Below, piece by piece: positions 43,170 through 51,794 of a stretch of 64,000 nucleotides of DNA. The first letter of the stretch is position 1. Each line of letters begins with the position of its first letter. The notes under the pieces were generated by a model, which saw only the letters and a program-made list of their open reading frames with translations, did no database searches and was not told where the DNA came from. The DNA is taken from NCBI GenBank assembly GCA_937920635.1, contig CAKZUE010000026.1, positions 62,001 to 126,000 of the forward strand, written 5' to 3'. Position numbers and translations under genes: made by a program. The DNA is from an uncultured Bryobacteraceae bacterium (GTDB lineage: Bacteria > Acidobacteriota > Terriglobia > Bryobacterales > Bryobacteraceae).

Positions 43170-44864
43170 TCAGTACCGCCAGCTCTTCAGATCCGCGCCT
43201 GGCGGGTGATTCTTCTCGATCCGCTCCAGGATCCGGGGCAGGTACATCGTGTTGTAGCGAAGCCGGCTGATCGCATTGGACACGTTCGGATCTCCGTTCC
43301 AGCAATGCTCGAAGCGGTCGCCATAAGCCACGGTCGCCTCGGCAGGCGGATCCTTCAGCTTGTTAAGGGCTTCCTCCATCAGGTAGACGGCATTGTTCAG
43401 ATAGTAGTTGTCCATGTCGCCCACATAGATGTGGATCTTGCCGCGCAGCTTTGGCCCGAGCCTGGCCCAGTCGCGCTCGAGAATATAGCGCAAGTCGTAG
43501 TTTTCCCGCCAGTATTCTGCCACTTTTTTGTCAATGACACCGGTGATTTTGTCAAAGATCCTTGCCGGATAGCCGTCGGAACCCACGGGTGAGTAGACCG
43601 CCTCCCAAATGTCGAATTGCTGGCCGCTGCGCGACTTCGTCCCAAGCGCCAGTTCCATCCGGTTCATCTGCTCCAGCGTGATGGAAACCTCGCCGAGCCA
43701 GTTGCGCTTGCCCGGGCGCGGCACCCGCAGGTGCGGTCCTTCCGTGTAGTACGCATTGCGGTCTTCGTAAAGATTGACCAGCGTATAAGCGCGGAAATCA
43801 ATCGGATCCGGACAGGCGGCGAACGTCCCGTTGAAGTCATCGGGATAGAAAACCTGCGCCGCCAGCGCCTCCCAGCCGCCTGTCGAGCCCCCGTACGTAA
43901 AGCGGGCCCAGCCCTCTCCGATGCCGCGGAACCGGCGCTCGATTTCCGGAACCAGCTCCCGCATGATGGCATCGCCATATGGGCCTAAATTGGCGGAATT
44001 GACAGCGTAGGAATCGTCGTAATACGGATTCGCATGCTGAATCTCCACAATCAGAAATCGCGGGAAACCCGGCGAGGTCCATCTCTTGTAAAAATCGTAG
44101 GCTTCCTGTTGCTGGATGCGGTTGTAGCCCTGCAATCGGAACCGTTCGCTGTAATCCGGCTTGAGATTCGGATCGGGCGGCTCGGTCCGGAAGCCGTCGA
44201 AATCATGCGGGAAGTGCCCGTGGAAAATCATCAGCGGGTAGCGGGCTTCCGGATGTTCATCGAAGCCGTGCGGCAGCAGCACGTGCGCTCCAAGAGAAAC
44301 CGGGCGTCCCCAGAACTCGCTGAGCATCCGGCTTTGGATGCGGATGTGGCGGATGTACTTCGTGTCCTTTGGCGGCTCGATGGGGGGCATCGCCTCGTCC
44401 AGCGTGACCGCGATCGTGGCCGCGCGCGAAACCGCCGCCTGCCGAGGCTTCGAGAACAGGTTCCCTGGTGCGCGGTTCCACTGCCTGCCTTCGCCGCGAT
44501 CCACCGGGAGCTTCAGCACGCGCCCGTCCTTCAGGCGGTAAGTATCGTAAATGTCGAGCACCGCCTGCACGAAATAGTTCCCCGCTTTGAGATCGGCGAG
44601 CCGATCGAGAGGATACCCGGGCGTATCGGGCCGGAACGTCAGGGTGGCGCCGGGACGCCATCCCTCCACATCCATGCCGAACACGATCTGCGTCTTCGGC
44701 CCGTCCGTGATCTGAAAACGCGGCTCGGCCGCGCCGTCCGTGGACAGCAGCAGGAGGAGCCGCCCGTCGAGAGGCTTCTGCGCGCGGCCGGCGGGCAGGG
44801 TGACCGTGAAGGTCTGCCCTGCCGCCGCCAGCGAGAGAAGAACGAAGATTACCAGAGTTTGCAT
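43170..44864 (-). CDS. Secreted esterase-like alpha/beta hydrolase
   Basis: 564 residues. A signal peptide (TLVIFVLLSLAAAGQ) is followed by a beta-rich N-terminal domain of about 200 residues, then a hydrolase domain of the esterase D/feruloyl-esterase type. The latter opens with VLLPHGFDEHPEARYPLMIFHG, has the nucleophile elbow YGGSTGGWEAL (Ser near 326), and the late FEHCWNG. IVEIQHANPYYDDSYAVNSA lies between. The substrate is unknown, perhaps a polysaccharide ester. The frame is open far upstream, but ATG 44864 gives the signal peptide and overlaps the M13 peptidase stop by 16 bases. Confidence 0.82.
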   Translation of the reverse strand: MQTLVIFVLLSLAAAGQTFTVTLPAGRAQKPLDGRLLLLLSTDGAAEPRFQITDGPKTQIVFGMDVEGWRPGATLTFRPDTPGYPLDRLADLKAGNYFVQAVLDIYDTYRLKDGRVLKLPVDRGEGRQWNRAPGNLFSKPRQAAVSRAATIAVTLDEAMPPIEPPKDTKYIRHIRIQSRMLSEFWGRPVSLGAHVLLPHGFDEHPEARYPLMIFHGHFPHDFDGFRTEPPDPNLKPDYSERFRLQGYNRIQQQEAYDFYKRWTSPGFPRFLIVEIQHANPYYDDSYAVNSANLGPYGDAIMRELVPEIERRFRGIGEGWARFTYGGSTGGWEALAAQVFYPDDFNGTFAACPDPIDFRAYTLVNLYEDRNAYYTEGPHLRVPRPGKRNWLGEVSITLEQMNRMELALGTKSRSGQQFDIWEAVYSPVGSDGYPARIFDKITGVIDKKVAEYWRENYDLRYILERDWARLGPKLRGKIHIYVGDMDNYYLNNAVYLMEEALNKLKDPPAEATVAYGDRFEHCWNGDPNVSNAISRLRYNTMYLPRILERIEKNHPPGADLKSWRY

Positions 44865-46861
44865 TGCTTCTCCGGCGGGCGCACCATCGGGTCGCCCGGC
44901 TTGCACCCGAACGCCTTGTGGAACTCGGGCATGTTCTGCAACGTGCCGATGGCCCGGAAGCGCGGCAGCGGGTGCGGGTCCGTATTCAGCCGCAGCCGCA
45001 TGGCTTCCGGCCGGTCCACGGTGGCCCACGTCCGGGCGAACGACAGGAAGAACCGCTGATCGGCGGTGAATCCATCGAGCACCGGCCCGTCTTTGCCCTT
45101 CAGCGAGCGCTTGTAGGCGCGGTAAGCGAGCGTGAGTCCGCCCAGATCGCCAAGAGCCTCGCCCACCACCAGTTTGCCGTTGTGCCGCAGCCCTTCGCCC
45201 ACGTCCAGGTTGTTGTACTGGTCGATCACACACGCCGTGCGTTCTTCAAATTTCTTCCGGTCCTCGGGCGTCCACCATTCGCGCAGATTGCCCTCGGCGT
45301 CGTATTTCGATCCCTGGTCGTCGAAGCCATGGCCCATCTCATGGCCGATCACGGCGCCGATCGCGCCGTAGTTCACGGCGTCATCGGCCTCCATGTCGAA
45401 CAGCGGCGGCTGAAGGATTCCCGCCGGAAATGCGATCTCGTTCATGGTCGGGTTGTAATAGGCGTTCACTGTCGGAGGCGTCATGCCCCAGTCATTGCGG
45501 TCGATCGGCTTGCCGATCTTCGAAATCTGATATTTCCGGTTGAATTCCGATGCCGAGCGCACGCTTTCGAAGAACCGGCCCCGCTGCACCGAGACGCCGG
45601 AATAATCTCGCCAACGGTCTGGATAGCCGATTTTGGCGTAGAACGCGTTCAGTTTTGCCACAGCATTCTTTTTCGTCTCAGGCGTGAGCCAGTCGGCTTT
45701 TTCCAGCTCTTCCCGCAATGTGGCACGCAGGTTTTCCACCAGTTCCAGCATGCGTTTCTTTGCCTGCGGCGGGAAATACCGCTTCACGAATTCCTGGCCG
45801 AGCGCGTCGCCGAGCGTCCGGTCCACGGTGTTCGCGCACTCCTGCCAGCGCGGCAGCGGCTCCTTCACGCCGGTCAGAACGGTGCTCGAAAAATGGAAAT
45901 CCTCATCCCGGAACGGCTTCGACAACAGGCCCGCGGCGCTCTTCGCCACCCGCCAGCGCAGCCACATCTTCCAGTCCTCCAGCGGCACGGCGGTCAGTTG
46001 CGCGTTGAGCTTCTTCAGAAACTCAGGCTCGCTGACATTCACCGGCGTCGACTCGGGAAGCTCGAAAAGCCTGTACACAGCCTTCCAGTCGAAAGCCGGC
46101 GTCAGCGCGTTCAATCCCGGCAGGTCCATCTTGTGGTAGCGGGCGTACGGGTCGCGGCGCTGCACGTTTGTGAGCATCGCTCCGGCTAACTCTTTTTCAA
46201 ACGCCATCACCTTCCGCGCGGCGGCAGCAGCCCGGTCCTGCGGCTCACCCAGCAGAACGAACATCCGCTCCATGTGGTTGACGAATTCCTCACGAATTTT
46301 CTGCGAGCGCGGATCCTCCCGGAAATAATAGTCGCGGTCAGGGAGGGAGATGCCGCCCGTCCCGATGTTGGCGATCATCTCCTTGCTGTTCTTGAGATCC
46401 GGCAGGGCGAACAGCATTGCCGGCGAAATCCCCGTCATCTGGAATTCCACCAACAAGGCGCGCAGCCCGTTCAGATCGGTAACGTTGTTGATCTTTTCGA
46501 GCATCGGCCGGATGGGCTCCAAGCCGCGCGCGTCCATCGCCGCCGTGTCCATGCAGGCGGCGTACAGGTCTCCGATCTGTCTGACATGCGCCGGGGCACC
46601 GGCGCCGGCAGACGCAGCCTCTTCGAGAATCGCCTTCAGCTTTTCGCGGTTCCCCTCGTTGATCACCGCCAGCGTGCCCCAACGCGCCTGGCGCGCCGGC
46701 ATCGGGTTGCGGTCGAGCCAGCCGCCGGCGGCGTAACGCCAGAAATCTTCGCACGGCTTGCAACTGGGGTCGAGATCTTCTTTATGGATTCCGCTCTTCT
46801 GGGCCGGCAGGGTAACCGCCAGCGCCACGGAGAGCCACAGAATGCTGGTTAGCTTGCGCAT
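44849..46861 (-). CDS. Secreted M13-family zinc metallopeptidase (neprilysin/PepO-like)
   Basis: 670 residues. A signal peptide (SILWLSVALAVTLPAQ) leads into the M13 N-domain (DLDPSCKPCEDFWRYAAGGWLDRNPMP). The catalytic domain has NAYYNPTMNEIAFPAGILQPP, the zinc motif IGHEMGHGFDDQGSKYD (HExxH near residue 507), EALGDLGGLTLAYRAYK (third zinc ligand) and the conserved C-terminal CKLW. All catalytic elements are intact, so an active oligopeptidase outside the cytoplasm is expected. It is co-oriented and overlapping with the esterase gene and 9 bases from the isomerase-type gene. Confidence 0.95.
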   Translation of the reverse strand: MRKLTSILWLSVALAVTLPAQKSGIHKEDLDPSCKPCEDFWRYAAGGWLDRNPMPARQARWGTLAVINEGNREKLKAILEEAASAGAGAPAHVRQIGDLYAACMDTAAMDARGLEPIRPMLEKINNVTDLNGLRALLVEFQMTGISPAMLFALPDLKNSKEMIANIGTGGISLPDRDYYFREDPRSQKIREEFVNHMERMFVLLGEPQDRAAAAARKVMAFEKELAGAMLTNVQRRDPYARYHKMDLPGLNALTPAFDWKAVYRLFELPESTPVNVSEPEFLKKLNAQLTAVPLEDWKMWLRWRVAKSAAGLLSKPFRDEDFHFSSTVLTGVKEPLPRWQECANTVDRTLGDALGQEFVKRYFPPQAKKRMLELVENLRATLREELEKADWLTPETKKNAVAKLNAFYAKIGYPDRWRDYSGVSVQRGRFFESVRSASEFNRKYQISKIGKPIDRNDWGMTPPTVNAYYNPTMNEIAFPAGILQPPLFDMEADDAVNYGAIGAVIGHEMGHGFDDQGSKYDAEGNLREWWTPEDRKKFEERTACVIDQYNNLDVGEGLRHNGKLVVGEALGDLGGLTLAYRAYKRSLKGKDGPVLDGFTADQRFFLSFARTWATVDRPEAMRLRLNTDPHPLPRFRAIGTLQNMPEFHKAFGCKPGDPMVRPPEKQCKLW

Positions 46862-46870
46862 GTCTCCAGT

Positions 46871-47758
46871 TTAGTGGGCGGCGATGCCGAAGATCCGCCC
46901 GGCGTATTCGCGGCTCCGGCGCAGGTTCTCTTCGAGCGGCCGCGTGATCTGTGTCTCCTTGTCCCAGGCCAGCTCCACGGAGAGATACCCCGTGAAACCG
47001 CTCGTGCGGAGGTGCTGCGCCACGGCCCTGTAATCGATATCTCCGTCGCCGAACTCTTCCGTCCAAACCCCGCCCCTGGAGTTCCGCACATGCAGCCCGT
47101 ACAGCCTCGCTCCGCACTCCTTGACGAACTCCATCACGTCCAGGCCGGCGCGGTAGACCCAGTGCGTGTCCAGACACACGCGCATATAGCGCCTGTCGGT
47201 GTTGGCCAGCATGAAACGCCACTCGCGCCCGTTTTCGGCCAGCTCCGGCGCATGCTGGTGCAGCATCAGCCGCACGCCGGAGTTCCACAGCGCCCAGCCG
47301 AGCGTCTCAAGCGCCTCAGCCTGCACCTTCAGTTCTTCGTCCGTCTTGCCCCGCCCCGCCGGGTTGGGATTGAAAACAACCGCGTCGAGCGGGCGGCTGC
47401 GCTGAATCCGGTGTGCCAGGTCCACCGTGGCGGCGATCGTCTGGCGCGCCGCATCGCGGGTGTGCATGGGACCGCCGTTGTAAACGGTCGAGCAGTTCAG
47501 CCCGCTCGATTCGAGCGCCCGCAGGGTGATGCGGTCGAGCCCCGGCTCGAAAAACAGGCTCATCAATTCCACGTCCTGGTAGCCCGCGCGAGCGAACGCG
47601 GCGCAGATGTCGGCGATGTGGTCCTGCGCTTTCTTTCCCTGCCGGGAATAGTGCTGCGTCCAGACATACACGCCCGCCTGCATGACGGGATCGTATTCAG
47701 GAGCGGCTTGCACCGCCAGCGATGCGGCGCCTGCGGCGAGAAACGAGCGGCGGTTCAT
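46871..47758 (-). CDS. Secreted sugar-phosphate isomerase/epimerase-like TIM-barrel protein
   Basis: 295 residues. A Tat-like leader (MNRRSFLAAGAASLAVQAA) precedes a xylose-isomerase-like (AP endonuclease 2 superfamily) TIM barrel. ELMSLFFEPG, NCSTVYNGGPMHT, VRLMLHQHAPEL, MRVCLDTHWVYRAG, LYGLHVRNSRGG and LSVELAWDKE carry the metal-binding Glu/Asp/His positions. The export signal suggests action on extracytoplasmic sugars. It heads a three-gene run with the M13 peptidase and the esterase. Exact reaction unknown. Confidence 0.83.
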   Translation of the reverse strand: MNRRSFLAAGAASLAVQAAPEYDPVMQAGVYVWTQHYSRQGKKAQDHIADICAAFARAGYQDVELMSLFFEPGLDRITLRALESSGLNCSTVYNGGPMHTRDAARQTIAATVDLAHRIQRSRPLDAVVFNPNPAGRGKTDEELKVQAEALETLGWALWNSGVRLMLHQHAPELAENGREWRFMLANTDRRYMRVCLDTHWVYRAGLDVMEFVKECGARLYGLHVRNSRGGVWTEEFGDGDIDYRAVAQHLRTSGFTGYLSVELAWDKETQITRPLEENLRRSREYAGRIFGIAAH

Positions 47759-47811
47759 GCGGAGTCCCTCCGCCGGAAACTATATCCGATCCGCGCCCGC
47801 CGCGCCAATTC

Positions 47812-48297
47812 TCAGAAACTGGCGGGGCGCGGCACGAACTTCAGCGCCGCCGAGTTCATGCAGTACCGCATCCCTGTGGGCGGCGGGCCATCGGGAAAGA
47901 CATGTCCGAGATGAGCCTCGCACCGCGCGCACAGCACTTCCACACGGACCATCCCGTAAGAATAATCCTTCTCCAGCCGCAGGTTGACCGGATCGAGCGG
48001 TGCGAAAAAACTCGGCCAGCCGGTGCCGGACTCGAATTTCGCCTTCGAGTCAAACAGCGCCGTGCCGCAGCAGGCGCAGCGGTAGATGCCGTCAGCGTGG
48101 TTGTCCCACAGGGCGCCCGTGAAGGGCGGCTCGGTGCCTTTTTCGCGGGTGACGAAGCAGACCGGCGGTTCCAGCTCCCTGCGCCAATCCTCGTCTTTGC
48201 GCAGGATGGGCTCCACTTCCGCGTAGCCGAGAAACGTCCCCGCATCATCGAATTCCGCGATTTTCACCTGTTTTTTCTCCCGGAATCGGAGCTTCAT
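47812..48297 (-). CDS. msrB: Peptide-methionine (R)-S-oxide reductase
   Basis: A 161-residue enzyme that reduces methionine-R-sulfoxide. CACC and CARC form the structural zinc site. GTGWPSFFAP, GHVFPDGPPPTGMRYCMNSAAL contain the active site (catalytic Cys in RYCMNS). There is an additional N-terminal segment of about 35 residues but no signal peptide. The ATG at 48297 overlaps the msrA stop (ATGA), so the two are translationally coupled. Confidence 0.94.
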   Translation of the reverse strand: MKLRFREKKQVKIAEFDDAGTFLGYAEVEPILRKDEDWRRELEPPVCFVTREKGTEPPFTGALWDNHADGIYRCACCGTALFDSKAKFESGTGWPSFFAPLDPVNLRLEKDYSYGMVRVEVLCARCEAHLGHVFPDGPPPTGMRYCMNSAALKFVPRPASF

Positions 48298-48938
48298 TTC
48301 TTGCCGCCGCGAACCAGGCGCGGGCACGCTTTTTTCAGCTTTTCCACCTTGGGAACAGCGTTGTAATAGATGTACGGGTTGCCGGGATTGTTCACCGCAT
48401 AATCCTGATGATAATCCTCAGCGGGGTAAAAGGCCTTGAAAGGCGCCAATTCCGTCACGATCTTCGAGCGGAATACCTTGGCCTCGTTCAGCGTCCGGAT
48501 ATAGGCCTCGGCGATGCGCTTCTGCTCGTCATTCAGATAAAAAACGGCCGACCGGTACTGTGGACCTACGTCCGGTCCCTGCCGGTTCAATTGGGTCGGG
48601 TCGTGAGCCACTTCGAAAAAGACCCGCAGAAGCTGGCCATAGGTCACGACCGAAGGATCGTAGGTGATTTCGATGGCTTCCGCGTGCCCGGTGTCGCCCA
48701 TCGACACCCGCCTGTAGTTGGCGGTTTCCGCAGAGCCGCCGGAGTAGCCGGAGACGACGTCCCTGACGCCTTCAATCAGCTCGAACACGGCCTCCGTACA
48801 CCAGAAGCAGCCCCCGGCAAACACCGCTTTCCGCAGCCCCTGTGCAGGCTTTTCGTCGATGGGGGGATCAGGAAACTGTGCGGCAGAGGCGTTGAGGTTC
48901 ATGGCAAGAATCAGGCTGCCTAGAGCAGACCACTTCAT
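48294..48938 (-). CDS. msrA: Peptide-methionine (S)-S-oxide reductase with signal peptide
   Basis: A 214-residue enzyme that reduces methionine-S-sulfoxide. AVFAGGCFWCTEAVFELIEGV carries the catalytic Cys of the GCFW motif. GYSGGSAETANYRRVSMGDTGHAEAIEITYDP and the DYHQDY segment are conserved. It begins with a probable signal peptide (SALGSLILAMNLNASAA), so it should work outside the cytoplasm, unlike its coupled partner MsrB. It is the first gene of the msrAB pair, with the start 51 bases from the amidase stop. Confidence 0.94.
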   Translation of the reverse strand: MKWSALGSLILAMNLNASAAQFPDPPIDEKPAQGLRKAVFAGGCFWCTEAVFELIEGVRDVVSGYSGGSAETANYRRVSMGDTGHAEAIEITYDPSVVTYGQLLRVFFEVAHDPTQLNRQGPDVGPQYRSAVFYLNDEQKRIAEAYIRTLNEAKVFRSKIVTELAPFKAFYPAEDYHQDYAVNNPGNPYIYYNAVPKVEKLKKACPRLVRGGKK

Positions 48939-48989
48939 AATGCATTGGATGGTTCGCGAAGCCCCGCGGGTGCAGGAACGCTGCCGCCC

Positions 48990-50384
48990 TCAGGCAAAGC
49001 GCGGCGGAGTGCGCCGGAGCTGCACGCGGTCTTCCAGCGCCGCGCCGATCCGCAGCAACAGCGGCTCGTCCCACGGACGCCCGACGAGCTGGCACCCGAT
49101 GGGCAATCCCTCCGAAGAGAAGCCCGCAGGCAGAGACAGCACCGGCAGCCCCAGCAGGTTGAACCCGCGCAACAGGCGGGTGGCGGCAATGCGCGTATCC
49201 TCCATTTCACCGCCGATCTCGACCTGCTTCTGTCCGATCCGCGGCGCCGTCATCGGCGTGGCAGGCACGAGCAGCGCGTCCACGCGCTTCAGAATGTCGA
49301 GATAGACGCCCAGAATCCGCTTCCGCAGCCGCTGCGCCTGCAAGTAGTCCACCGCGGGGATCACCCGCCCCATGTCGAGCAGCGTCCGCACGTCGTCGCC
49401 GTAAGACTTGCGGCGCTTGCGCAGGTAGGGTTCGTGCACCGCCGCCGCCTCCGCCAGCAACGTGAGGTGCGCCAGCGCGTTCAACTGCTCCCCGTCAGGC
49501 ACCTGCACACGCCGCAACTCCGCGCCCAGGTCCTCCGCCGTGTAGGCCATGAAATATACGGCCGCGTCCACCTGTTTGTCGATGCGGTCGAAATAGAAGT
49601 TGCGCGGCAGCCCGATCTTCACGCCCCGCAGGGAAAGCTCACCCTCCTCCGGCAGGCAGCGCGGCACAGGCCGGTCCGCCGAGCTCGGATCCTTGGGATC
49701 GTATCCGGCCATCGCTTCGAACACCAGCGCCGTGTCCCGCACCGTCTGCGCCAGCGGACCCGGATGATCCAGCGTGTAGCCAAGCGGCAGCACGCCATAT
49801 TTGGACACGCGCCCGAAGGTCGGCTTCAGCCCCGCAATGCCGCACCAGGAGGACGGCACGCGGATGCTGCCGCCGGTGTCGGTGCCCGTCGCGGCGACCG
49901 CCATGCCCGCCGCCACCGCCGCGGCGCTTCCTCCCGACGAGCCGCCGGGGCTGCGCTCCGGGTCCCAGGGATTGCGCACGGCGCCGTAATGGGGGTTCTC
50001 CGACGTGATGCCGTAGGCGTGCTCGTGCAGGTTCGTCTTGCCGATCATCACCGCGCCGGCGTTGGCCAGCCTTTCGACCACCGTGGCGTCGAACTCCGGC
50101 ACATATTCGGCAAAAATCTTCGAGCCGCCGGTCGTGCGAATGGCGCGGGTGCAGAACAGATCCTTGTGCGCGATGGGGATGCCGTGCAGCGGCCCGCGGT
50201 CCATGCCGGATGCCAGTTCCGCGTCCGCTTTCCGCGCCTGCTCCATCGCCACATCGGCCGTGACCGTCAGGAAAGCGTTCAGCTCCGGATTCCACTTTTC
50301 GATCCGCGCCAGGCAATTCAGCGTCAGCTCCACCGAACTGACGGCGCGCCTGCGCAGCGCCGCGGCCGCTTCCACCAGCGTCAT
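48990..50384 (-). CDS. Amidase-signature family protein, GatA-like
   Basis: 464 residues of the amidase signature family. The Ser-cisSer-Lys triad is visible: Lys in GIPIAHKDLF, cis-Ser in GTDTGGSIRVPSS, and the nucleophile region GGSSGGSAAAVAAG. LKPTFGRVSKYGVLPLGYTLDHPGPLAQTV follows. The ATG at 50384 overlaps the stop of a small GatC-like gene, an arrangement seen in gatCA, but no gatB is present. It may be either a stand-alone amidase or part of an unusual GatCA-like complex; the substrate is unknown. Confidence 0.85.
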   Translation of the reverse strand: MTLVEAAAALRRRAVSSVELTLNCLARIEKWNPELNAFLTVTADVAMEQARKADAELASGMDRGPLHGIPIAHKDLFCTRAIRTTGGSKIFAEYVPEFDATVVERLANAGAVMIGKTNLHEHAYGITSENPHYGAVRNPWDPERSPGGSSGGSAAAVAAGMAVAATGTDTGGSIRVPSSWCGIAGLKPTFGRVSKYGVLPLGYTLDHPGPLAQTVRDTALVFEAMAGYDPKDPSSADRPVPRCLPEEGELSLRGVKIGLPRNFYFDRIDKQVDAAVYFMAYTAEDLGAELRRVQVPDGEQLNALAHLTLLAEAAAVHEPYLRKRRKSYGDDVRTLLDMGRVIPAVDYLQAQRLRKRILGVYLDILKRVDALLVPATPMTAPRIGQKQVEIGGEMEDTRIAATRLLRGFNLLGLPVLSLPAGFSSEGLPIGCQLVGRPWDEPLLLRIGAALEDRVQLRRTPPRFA

Positions 50385-50572
50385 GACCGCGGCTCCGGCT
50401 GCGGCAGATCCACTCGGAAGACTTCGGCAGGCTCTTCGCCCCAATCCAGCATGCCGCGCAAGCCCAGCATCGTGCGGGACAGCGCCTCCAGCCGTTGCAA
50501 CGAGACCTCCGGCAGCTCCACCCGCTGCCCTTCCGCGATCGACTTCCAGTCCGGGAGAAACGGTGACGGCAT
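50381..50572 (-). CDS. Small GatC-like protein
   Basis: 63 residues. VELPEVSLQRLEALSRTMLGLRGMLDWG resembles the N-terminal helical part of GatC, the small chaperone-like subunit of the aspartyl/glutamyl-tRNA amidotransferase. RVDLPQPEPRS resembles its extended C-terminal arm. It is shorter than typical GatC (about 95 residues). Its stop overlaps the amidase start (ATGA), strongly suggesting a partner protein for that amidase. The start is 14 bp from the divergent acyl-CoA dehydrogenase start. Confidence 0.6.
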   Translation of the reverse strand: MPSPFLPDWKSIAEGQRVELPEVSLQRLEALSRTMLGLRGMLDWGEEPAEVFRVDLPQPEPRS

Positions 50573-50574
50573 GG

Positions 50575-50580
50575 TTTAAT
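50575..50580 (+). promoter_or_regulatory. TTTAAT -10-like box for a probably leaderless acyl-CoA dehydrogenase transcript
   Basis: TTTAAT ends 6 bases before the ATG at 50587, in a 14-bp divergent gap with no space for a ribosome-binding site. Confidence 0.4.
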
Positions 50581-50586
50581 GATGGC

Positions 50587-51762
50587 ATGCCGAATCGCGA
50601 GCCGAGCATCGCCGGCGCACCCTCGCCCTTGCTGGTCTGGACCGAAGACGACGAGATGTTCCGTTCCGCCGTCGCGGGCTTCGCCCGCAAGGAGATCGCG
50701 CCGCGGGCGCGCGCCATGGACGAGGCTGGCAGGCTCGACCCCGCCCTGTTGCCGCAACTGTTCGAGATGGGCCTGATGGGCATCGAGATCCCGGAAGGCT
50801 ACGGCGGGCAGGGCGGCACGTTTACGCAGGCGCTGCTCGCCATCGAAGAGATCGCCAAGGCCGATCCGGCGGTCGCCGTGGTCGTGGACGTGCAAAACAC
50901 GCTGGTCAACTGCGCCCTCCAGCAATGGGGCACGGAGGAGCAGAAGCGCCAGTGGCTGCCGCGCCTGGCTGCGGACACCGTGGGCGCCTTCGCGTTGAGC
51001 GAGGCTGGCGCCGGCTCTGATGCCTTCGCGCTCGCCGCCCGCGCCGTGCCGGAAGAAGGCGGCTTCCGCATCACCGGGCGCAAGCTGTGGATCACGAACG
51101 CTGCCGAAGCCGGGCTTTTCCTCGTGTTTGCCAACGCCAATCCGGAAGCGGGCCATCGCGGCATCACCTGCTTCCTGGTCGAACGCGGCGCGCCGGGCCT
51201 CCAGATCGGCCGCAAGGAGGACAAGCTCGGCATCCGCGCCTCCTCCACCTGCGAGTTGATCCTGGATGACGTGCGCATCGCCGCCGGCGGCTTGCTGGGG
51301 CAGCCCGGGCAGGGCTACAAGGTCGCCATGGAGGCGCTCAACGTGGGCCGCATTGGCATCGCCGCACAGATGACCGGACTGGCGGCGGCGGCCTTGCAGC
51401 ACGCGCTGGAATACGCGAAGCAGCGAAAGCAGTTCGGCCGCCCCATCGCCGAATTTCAGGCCGTGCGCATGGATCTGGCGCGCCTGGCCACGGATCTGGA
51501 AACCGCACGGTTGCTGGTCTACAATGCCGCCCGCCGCCGCGAAGCCGGGCTGGACTTCGTCAAAGAAGCCGCCATGGCCAAGTACTGGGCCTCGGAGATC
51601 GCCGAGTCGGCCGCTTCGCGGGCCATCGAGATCTTCGGCGGCGCCGGTTTCACCCGCGACTATCCGGTGGAGAAGCTGTTCCGGGATTCCAAGATTGGAC
51701 GCATCTATGAAGGCACCACGAACATGCAACTTCTCACCATCGCCAGGCAGTTGCTCGGCTAA
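50587..51762 (+). CDS. Acyl-CoA dehydrogenase
   Basis: A 391-residue flavoenzyme that introduces the alpha-beta double bond in acyl-CoA. GFARKEIAPRARAMDEAGRL opens the helical N-domain. GAFALSEAGAGSD and WITNAAEAG give the FAD/substrate loop. RKQFGRPIAEFQAV and IEIFGGAGFTRDYPVEKLFRDSKIGRIYEGTTNMQ contain the catalytic Glu (YEGT). The pattern is that of short/branched-chain dehydrogenases. No other beta-oxidation gene is adjacent. ATG 50587 is placed by homology and a -10 box; the longer open frame upstream is antisense to the amidase genes. Confidence 0.93.
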   Translation: MPNREPSIAGAPSPLLVWTEDDEMFRSAVAGFARKEIAPRARAMDEAGRLDPALLPQLFEMGLMGIEIPEGYGGQGGTFTQALLAIEEIAKADPAVAVVVDVQNTLVNCALQQWGTEEQKRQWLPRLAADTVGAFALSEAGAGSDAFALAARAVPEEGGFRITGRKLWITNAAEAGLFLVFANANPEAGHRGITCFLVERGAPGLQIGRKEDKLGIRASSTCELILDDVRIAAGGLLGQPGQGYKVAMEALNVGRIGIAAQMTGLAAAALQHALEYAKQRKQFGRPIAEFQAVRMDLARLATDLETARLLVYNAARRREAGLDFVKEAAMAKYWASEIAESAASRAIEIFGGAGFTRDYPVEKLFRDSKIGRIYEGTTNMQLLTIARQLLG

Positions 51763-51794
51763 GGCGCAACGCGCCACATGCAGGCGGCATCTAC

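Noticed and set aside
42487-43592. Frames of 272 and 349 codons on both strands of the TonB receptor/esterase gap
   Set aside because: They run through a terminator, palindromic repeats and a broken transposase tail, and encode no recognisable protein.
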